Shown here in pieces: positions 6,044-10,415 of a stretch of 10,415 bases of DNA. Position 1 is the stretch's first letter, and each line of letters starts with the position of its first letter. Source of the DNA: an uncultured Verrucomicrobiales bacterium. Its GTDB lineage: Bacteria > Verrucomicrobiota > Verrucomicrobiia > Limisphaerales > JACDHS01. The position numbers and the translations under genes were made by a program. The stretch covers positions 1 to 10,415 of the forward strand of contig CALJZV010000015.1 of the NCBI GenBank assembly GCA_937983475.1, given 5' to 3'. Below the pieces are notes generated by a model. It had not been told where the DNA came from and ran no database searches. It saw only the letters and a list, made by a program, of their open reading frames with translations.

Positions 6044-7435
6044 ATGAAAACCCGCCTCATGTTTCACCAATTGAGTGTTTGCGTTGCTGTTTATATTGCC
6101 TGCACCGCCTGTCCCGCCACCGCCCAAACCCTCACCGATTTGTCCGGGATCTGGCGAATCGTTGGGTTCAGCGTCCCGTCGCAACTGACGCTGATCCGCA
6201 CCAACCAATGCCCGGTGCCAAGAAAGGTGATTAAAAAAAAAAAAAAAGACCGCTTCGAACTGGGGAACGGCATGTTGTCGGTAAACAGCCAAGGCGCTTT
6301 CAGCGGCACATTTGAAGGCCACCCCACCTCCGGCGCCTTCTCCATCGCAGGCCAAGGAAGAGTCGTGGTCCACCCCGATGGCGAAATCCCTCTTAATTTT
6401 TCCATAAATTCCTCACTGGATTTCATGGCCTCCGTCACCTCGGAAACCAGCCAAGATTTCCAGGATCTGACGTTGCTTACCAAGGCCCCAGCGAGCATTG
6501 CCCCAAGTGAAGTGGCCGGGGACTGGCATATACTTTCGATGAACACGCCTGACCGGTTGACACTGGTGACAACCAACGGATTTGTCCGCGACATTCCTGA
6601 ACGAAGTCATTTTGAAACTGGCAGTGGCACCCTGACACTGAACACCAACGGCACGCTCTCGGGATTTATGGATAATGCCTTTACCGGGGCTTATTCCCTG
6701 GGAGCCAACGGCGAGGTCAGCGTCACCGTGACCAATCTGGAGGAGGAGGTGTTTTCGGTGACGCTGTTCATCAACGCCGGCAAGAACATCATGATTGCCG
6801 GTGAACCTGACGCCGAGAGCGGCTATCAGGAAGTTCTTATTTTCACCAAGGCTCCCGTGTCGGCAACCATCGCAGACCTGAAAGGACACTGGCACATCGC
6901 AGCCTTCGGCGTGCCAAACCAACTCACGCTCAGCAAGGATGGCGACGGCGATGTAGTGGACATTTTCGAGAAAACCCGCTTCGAGTTCGAGGAAGGATCT
7001 TTGATGGCAGGCCACAATGGTTTTTTCACTTCGCAGTTCGAGGGATCGTCTACAGGTAATTTCAGCCTGGGGTCGCCGGGCGTGGTCACAGTCACGGAGA
7101 CGGATGAGGAAGGGCAGGAATCATTTTCCATGCGGGTGAACGCCGCCAGGGATGTGATTGTCGGTGTCACCGCGGATTCCTTTAACCAGGAATTGTTTAT
7201 TTTGACCAAATCGCCGCCCTCCACCAATTCCGCGCAGAACCTCGGCTTTGTAATGTTCCCAAGCCAGACCAACCTGGTTTTCAACTGGGCATCGGATGTC
7301 ACTCGCAAATTGCAGTGCAGCACCAACCTGCTGGATTGGGATGATGTGCCCGGAACGCTCGCAACCAACGCGCACGAAGTTGCGTTGCCTTCCAGCCAAA
7401 CCAACAAATATTTCAGGGTGATTGAAACTCCCTGA
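6044..7435 (+). CDS. Secreted protein with three tandem about 115-residue repeats
   Basis: 463 aa; family not recognised. Residues 1-27 are a Sec signal peptide (MKTRL start, hydrophobic core, cleavage likely after ATA27). Three repeats follow at about 30-149, 154-271 and 276-391. Each opens with a G.W.I segment (SGIWRIVGF, AGDWHILSM, KGHWHIAAF), continues P.(Q/R)LTL, then a RFE/HFE strand, an F.G..(S/T)G.(F/Y)S(L/I) segment, and closes with an LTKAP, FTKAP or LTKSP motif. The pattern suggests small beta-barrel or beta-sandwich units. Residues about 400-463 contain STNLLDWDDVPG and end KYFRVIETP, a C-terminal module common in secreted verrucomicrobial proteins. The ATG at 6044 is chosen because it gives the signal peptide; the frame is open upstream to 5789 but holds a promoter. 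Repeat 1 carries AAA x5 from a 15-A tract and is about four residues longer there than repeats 2 and 3. Confidence 0.82.
   Translation: MKTRLMFHQLSVCVAVYIACTACPATAQTLTDLSGIWRIVGFSVPSQLTLIRTNQCPVPRKVIKKKKKDRFELGNGMLSVNSQGAFSGTFEGHPTSGAFSIAGQGRVVVHPDGEIPLNFSINSSLDFMASVTSETSQDFQDLTLLTKAPASIAPSEVAGDWHILSMNTPDRLTLVTTNGFVRDIPERSHFETGSGTLTLNTNGTLSGFMDNAFTGAYSLGANGEVSVTVTNLEEEVFSVTLFINAGKNIMIAGEPDAESGYQEVLIFTKAPVSATIADLKGHWHIAAFGVPNQLTLSKDGDGDVVDIFEKTRFEFEEGSLMAGHNGFFTSQFEGSSTGNFSLGSPGVVTVTETDEEGQESFSMRVNAARDVIVGVTADSFNQELFILTKSPPSTNSAQNLGFVMFPSQTNLVFNWASDVTRKLQCSTNLLDWDDVPGTLATNAHEVALPSSQTNKYFRVIETP
6233..6247 (+). repeat. 15-A homopolymer inside the coding sequence
   Basis: Fifteen consecutive A residues encode five Lys (VIKKKKKDRFE) in repeat 1. 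The frame is intact at this length. Such a tract is prone to replication and transcription slippage and also to sequencing error. Confidence 0.95.
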
Positions 7436-7477
7436 TGCCGCATTTTGCCGGGTTCACTTTTACAGGCCAACATTCAT

Positions 7478-7506
7478 TTGCCTGACAGGACCTTTGCCTC
7501 TATTGT
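7478..7506 (+). promoter_or_regulatory. Likely tRNA-Arg promoter
   Basis: TTGCCT (7478-7483), a 17-nt spacer and TATTGT (7501-7506) are each four of six matches to sigma70 boxes. A GC-rich discriminator (CCCTCCGCG) follows and the tRNA 5' end is 12 nt past the -10 box, as is usual for stable-RNA promoters. Motif strength is moderate; position supports it. Confidence 0.4.
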
Positions 7507-7517
7507 CCCTCCGCGCT

Positions 7518-7594
7518 GCATCCGTAGCTCAACTGGATAGAGCATCGGTCTTCGGAACCGAGGGTTGCAGGTTCAAATCCTGCCGGATGCGCCA
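7518..7594 (+). tRNA. tRNA-Arg, anticodon UCG
   Basis: A full cloverleaf can be drawn. Acceptor stem GCATCCG/CGGATGC; D stem GCTC/GAGC; anticodon stem TCGGT/ACCGA with loop CTTCGGA, giving anticodon UCG (reads CGA); T stem GCAGG/CCTGC with loop TTCAAAT; discriminator G73 and an encoded CCA (7592-7594). No introns or mismatches. The 3' end is only 11 nt from the end of the opposing DUF1080 gene. Confidence 0.97.
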
Positions 7595-7605
7595 CTCCAC
7601 AACTC

Positions 7606-8238
7606 TTAGGGAAGCTCCACGACTGAAATGTCCTTATACCACGCTTCGCTGGGCGGCCCGCTGTGGATTTGCAGGCCAATGATGCCATGCTGGGGAATCG
7701 TCTCGTCGGGCTCAAAGTAATCCACGGTTTGCAGGCCGTTGATCCAGAGCTGCACGCGTCGTCCCTCGCAGCGGATGGTGTAATCGTTCCAATCGCCGCG
7801 CCGCAGGATCGTGTTCACCTGTTCCATGTCGGATTTGGCCAGCACCTTGTTGCGGCGCGATTCGTCATAGATGCAGCCCCACCAGTGCGGGTCGCCCAGG
7901 TCGTCCTGATAACTGATAACTTCATGGTGATTGGGAATTCGCTGGCTTCGAATCTGCACGCCCGAGTTCACGTCCTGACCGACCATCTTGAATTTTAGCC
8001 TCAGCACGAAGTTGGTGTAACTCCGCGTGGTGCAAAGAAACTCGTTGCGCGGAATTTTCGCCTGAAGCGTGCCGCCGACCAGCGCGCCGTCCTCAATGCG
8101 CCAGGCCTTATTGGTTTCGCCTTCCCAGCCGGAGAAGGTTTTTCCATCGAATATGGACACGGGCCTCTTGGATTGCTGTTCCGTGCTGGCGCAACCGGCG
8201 GCCAATGCCAAAAGCAGTGCGGCGAAGAATATTTTCAT
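7606..8238 (-). CDS. DUF1080 (3-keto-disaccharide hydrolase-type) lipoprotein
   Basis: 210 aa. The ATG at 8238 gives a lipoprotein signal (hydrophobic ALLLALAAGC, lipid-anchored C16), so the protein is likely tethered in the periplasm; longer frames starting upstream lose this signal and run into the nfeD-like gene. After a short Ser/Gln-rich linker the whole remainder is one DUF1080 (PF06439) concanavalin-like beta-sandwich: SIFDGKTFSGWEG (28-40), WRIEDGALVGG, NSGVQIRSQ, a YQDDLGDPHWWG segment and GIIGLQIHSGPP near the end. Family members hydrolyse 3-keto-glycosides or bind glycans. It lies 73 bp downstream of the nfeD-like gene on the same strand. There is no visible terminator before the convergent tRNA. 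Substrate is not known. Confidence 0.9.
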   Translation of the reverse strand: MKIFFAALLLALAAGCASTEQQSKRPVSIFDGKTFSGWEGETNKAWRIEDGALVGGTLQAKIPRNEFLCTTRSYTNFVLRLKFKMVGQDVNSGVQIRSQRIPNHHEVISYQDDLGDPHWWGCIYDESRRNKVLAKSDMEQVNTILRRGDWNDYTIRCEGRRVQLWINGLQTVDYFEPDETIPQHGIIGLQIHSGPPSEAWYKDISVVELP

Positions 8239-8311
8239 TTGATTAATGGTGAAATGAACGGGGCGATCTTTGCGGACTCGCCAGTCGTGGGCAAAGAAAA
8301 TATCACCGCGC

Positions 8312-9727
8312 TCAGGCGGCCTCGTCCTGCGGCTCCACAATGGCGTCGGGGCCGCTGAAGCCGATGATCTTCACGCGCTGCCCCTTGGCGATCAGCTCCC
8401 CTTGGGACATGACGTCCAGAATCGCGTCGCCGAACTGCGCCTTGCCGCCGGGCCGCAACGTCGAAATCGTCACGCCAGTCTGCCCAAGTTGCGCCGCGCG
8501 TTTTTGTTCCACCTGCGACTCGGTCCTCACGCCGCTGGCAGTCTGGGAAATCAGGGCGCCGTAAACCGGTGTTTTGGGCAACAGTCGAGCCAGCAGGAGA
8601 ATCAGCGCGACCGCGCCGCCGATGGCGATGGCCAGTTCTTGCAGCGGGCGCTTGAGCTTGGAGACATCGGGTAGGGCTGGCGCGCCGGGATAAACATCCA
8701 CCACCGCCATGATGATCGCCGCCAGCACCATCGCCGCGCCGGAGACGCCCAGCGCAATGGTGCCGGGAAACAGGAACAGCTCCATCGCGATCAGCACCAG
8801 GCCGAGAATGAACACCAGTATCCACTCCGCGCCGCTCAGGGCCGCGATGTAGGCTCCGGTGAAATAAAGCGTGAAAGCCACCAGGCCCACAACCCCCGGC
8901 AGGCCGAAGCCCGGCGTCTTGAATTCGAGGTAAACGCCAACGATGCCAATCAGGAGCAGCAACGGGCTGATGGCGTTGAGCCAGAAGCCAAGCTTCTCCG
9001 CGCCGGTCGGCTCGATGCGAATTACCTGCGCGCTGCCAAATCCCAGTTCCTCCAGCAGCGCCTCCATGGACTCCACCGTGCCCGCCGAAAGCAGCGGATT
9101 GGGCGGGTCGCCGTATTCCTTGGCGGCCTCCTTGTCGGTCAACGTGAGAATCTGCCCTTTCTCATTGAGCACTTTGCCGTCAATGACCAACTCCTTGGTC
9201 TTCTTCACCATCGCGTCGGCGACCTCGACGTTGTGGCCGTTTTTTTCCGCGTTGGCGCGCACCAGGGCGCTGATGGCCGAAGTCATCTTCGCCTCCAAGG
9301 TATCGTTCATGCCTTCCGCGCCGCCGGTCGGGGACATGAGAATGGGCGCCGCCGCGCCGATGACACTTTGCGGGGCCATGTATATTTTCTGCGTGGCAAA
9401 GGAGATGAACGCACCGGCGGAGAAGGCCTTTTTGTTGACGTAAGTGGCGGTCTGCCTGTCAAACTGGTTGATGATCTCGATGATTTCCTCCGTGGTGTCC
9501 ACGCGCCCGCCATTGGTGTCCATGTCCAGCACCAGCAGGTCGGCCTTGGCTTCCATCGCCTCCTTGACGCCGCGTCGGATGAGATAGACCAGCGGCGGCA
9601 TGATGTCCTCCTGCACCGGCACGATGTACACCTTCTTGCCGGGCACGGGCACTTCCTTGGTTTCGCCAAAGGAAGCATTGGTGAAGAGCTGGAGGAAACT
9701 CAGCAGCGCGATGACCCACTTTCTCAT
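8312..9727 (-). CDS. NfeD/ClpP-class membrane-bound serine protease
   Basis: 471 aa, NfeD1b architecture. Residues 1-21 are a signal peptide. Residues about 30-235 are a ClpP-like (SDH) protease domain with the oxyanion TNGGRVDTTEE segment (71-81), the nucleophile in AFSAGAFIS (S103) and a candidate general base K147 (TLEAKMTS), spaced 44 residues apart much like the Ser-Lys dyad of Pyrococcus PH1510. Membrane helices follow from about 250 to 400 (ISPLLLLIGIVGVYLEF, VVGLVAFTLYFTGAYIAAL, WILVFILGLVLIAMELFLF, then an Ala/Met-rich helix and LAIAIGGAVALILLLARLL). Residues 414-471 are the NfeD OB-fold (LGQTGVTISTLRPGG ... GQRVKIIGFSG). Relatives cleave the C-terminus of SPFH/stomatin proteins and usually sit beside one; no SPFH gene is in this window. 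It lies 73 bp after the RND gene and 73 bp before the DUF1080 gene. No clear Shine-Dalgarno; the ATG at 9727 gives the signal peptide. Confidence 0.93.
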   Translation of the reverse strand: MRKWVIALLSFLQLFTNASFGETKEVPVPGKKVYIVPVQEDIMPPLVYLIRRGVKEAMEAKADLLVLDMDTNGGRVDTTEEIIEIINQFDRQTATYVNKKAFSAGAFISFATQKIYMAPQSVIGAAAPILMSPTGGAEGMNDTLEAKMTSAISALVRANAEKNGHNVEVADAMVKKTKELVIDGKVLNEKGQILTLTDKEAAKEYGDPPNPLLSAGTVESMEALLEELGFGSAQVIRIEPTGAEKLGFWLNAISPLLLLIGIVGVYLEFKTPGFGLPGVVGLVAFTLYFTGAYIAALSGAEWILVFILGLVLIAMELFLFPGTIALGVSGAAMVLAAIIMAVVDVYPGAPALPDVSKLKRPLQELAIAIGGAVALILLLARLLPKTPVYGALISQTASGVRTESQVEQKRAAQLGQTGVTISTLRPGGKAQFGDAILDVMSQGELIAKGQRVKIIGFSGPDAIVEPQDEAA

Positions 9728-9795
9728 GGCGCCAAGCTAGGGCATTTGCCGGAGCCGCGCAAGACGCTGGCTGGGGGCTGGCTTGAGGCTTTCAT
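9724..9795 (-). CDS. Candidate 23-codon ORF bridging the RND and nfeD-like genes
   Basis: A minus-strand frame starts 5 nt after the RND stop codon (ATG at 9795) and ends with a TGA that overlaps the nfeD-like start as ATGA. This is the layout of a translational-coupling leader. The peptide (MKASSQPPASVLRG...) has low complexity and the frame lies mostly within the repeated element, so chance is quite possible. Confidence 0.2.
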   Translation of the reverse strand: MKASSQPPASVLRGSGKCPSLAP

Positions 9796-9805
9796 TTTTC
9801 TCAGG
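9760..9805 (-). repeat. Repeated intergenic element, copy 2 (with 20-nt insertion)
   Basis: CAAGACGCTGGCTGG (9760-9774) and TTTTTCTCAGG (9795-9805) match copy 1 at 5289-5314 exactly, but are separated by 20 nt (9775-9794) that include a second GGCTGGCTT. The element spans the TGA of the RND gene and ends 32 nt before the ATG of the nfeD-like gene, almost the same position as copy 1 has relative to the oxidoreductase. Confidence 0.7.
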
Positions 9806-10415
9806 GCGATCCCGCTCCCGGCGGTTCGTGAGCCTGGCGCTTGAGTTCGTGTTTTTTCCACATCACAAACAGCACGGGGTAAATGAGCAGCTCCAGAATT
9901 CCCGAGGTGATGATGCCGCCGACCATCGGCGCGGCAATGCGCTTCATGACGTCCGCGCCGGCACCGGTGGCAAACAGGATCGGGATCAGGCCGATCAGCG
10001 TGGTGCCAATGGTCATCATCTTGGGCCGAATGCGCTGAACCGCGCCCTCCTTGGCGACGCTGATCAAATCCTCCAGCGTGCGCAGCTTGCCGTCCTTTTT
10101 CCAGCGTTCCCACGTTTGCGTCAAATAAAGCAGCATGACGACGCCCGTTTCCGCGTCGAGACCCGCCAGGGCGATCAATCCGACCCAGACCGCGACGCTC
10201 ATCTGGTAATCCAGCGCGTAGAGCAGCCAAAACGCGCCAACCAGTGAGAAGGGCACGGCCAGCAACACAATTCCGGTTTCCACAACGGACCGGGTGTTGA
10301 TGTAGAGCAGCAAAAACACCAGCACCAGCGTCAGCGGCACCACCACGAGCAGCCGTTCCTTAGCATTTTCCATGTGCTCAAACTGCACCGCCCAGTCGTA
10401 ATGCGTCCCCGCCGG
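9801..10415 (-). CDS. CusA/CzcA-type heavy-metal RND efflux pump, C-terminal end (5' truncated)
   Basis: Inner-membrane proton-driven pump of the HME-RND family, which with a periplasmic adaptor and outer-membrane channel expels metal ions such as Cu, Ag, Zn, Co or Cd. The last 204 residues are present; the frame is open to the window edge (codon at 10415-10413) and the GTG at 10388 is internal. The first residues (HYDWAVQFEHMENAKERL) match the periplasmic segment before TM8. Then come five membrane helices: LLVVVPLTLVLVFLLLY, VLLAVPFSLVGAFWLLY, a helix with GLIALAGLDAETGVVMLLYL (the AETGVVML motif typical of the CusA/CzcA group), IGTTLIGLIPILFA, and GGIITSGILELLIYPVLF. RIRPKMMT precedes the fourth. 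Metal specificity cannot be told, since the metal-binding Met or acidic residues lie outside the window. The TGA lies inside repeated-element copy 2. Confidence 0.94.
   Translation of the reverse strand, partial: PAGTHYDWAVQFEHMENAKERLLVVVPLTLVLVFLLLYINTRSVVETGIVLLAVPFSLVGAFWLLYALDYQMSVAVWVGLIALAGLDAETGVVMLLYLTQTWERWKKDGKLRTLEDLISVAKEGAVQRIRPKMMTIGTTLIGLIPILFATGAGADVMKRIAAPMVGGIITSGILELLIYPVLFVMWKKHELKRQAHEPPGAGSP

Noticed and set aside
7461..7485. CAGGC/GCCTG inverted repeat after the three-repeat protein as a terminator
   Set aside because: The stem is only 5 bp with a 12-nt loop and no T-tract, and it overlaps the probable tRNA promoter.
7422..7682. 86-codon plus-strand frame over the tRNA
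   Set aside because: The translation contains SVAQLDRAS, the well-known artefact of reading a tRNA gene as protein.

Overview
The window is about 10.4 kb of moderately GC-rich bacterial DNA, most likely from the phylum Verrucomicrobiota (Pedosphaera/Limisphaerales-like). This placement is an inference. It rests on a Tat-exported Gfo/Idh/MocA oxidoreductase, a DUF1080 lipoprotein, secreted proteins with golvesin-type repeats, a secreted protein ending in a TNLLDW...YFRV segment of a kind common in that phylum, and the scarcity of Shine-Dalgarno sequences. No taxonomic marker settles it. There is no CRISPR array, transposase or phage gene.

Layout. Positions 1-1640 (+) hold the C-terminal motor of an FtsK/SpoIIIE DNA translocase, cut by the left edge. 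Then comes 388 bp without a convincing gene. A secreted TIM-barrel protein with two golvesin-C-like domains (2029-3795, +) follows, closed by a textbook terminator. On the minus strand is a probable two-gene unit: a 113-aa protein of unknown function (5651-5310), then a Tat-signal oxidoreductase (5255-3924). Upstream of it (5924-5707, minus) is a compact untyped unit: a near-consensus promoter, a nearly leaderless 37-codon ORF that folds into a strong hairpin, and a hairpin-plus-U-tract terminator. A second promoter fires divergently into a secreted three-repeat protein (6044-7435, +) that contains a 15-A homopolymer. A tRNA-Arg(UCG) gene follows at 7518-7594 (+). The right third is a minus-strand tandem: the end of a CusA/CzcA-type RND efflux pump (cut by the right edge), an NfeD/ClpP-class membrane serine protease, and a DUF1080 lipoprotein.

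How the genes relate. Much of the window encodes envelope or exported proteins. The exported oxidoreductase and the DUF1080 lipoprotein belong to families that act together in 3-keto-sugar metabolism, but they are not adjacent here. RND and NfeD, and NfeD and DUF1080, are each separated by 73 bp, so co-transcription is possible.

The most unusual parts are non-coding. One is the 5924-5707 leader or small-RNA unit, whose terminator arm can pair with an upstream segment, giving an attenuator-like choice. The other is a repeated intergenic element that spans the stop codon of one gene and sits 32-33 nt before the start of the next, upstream of two unrelated minus-strand genes (oxidoreductase and NfeD).
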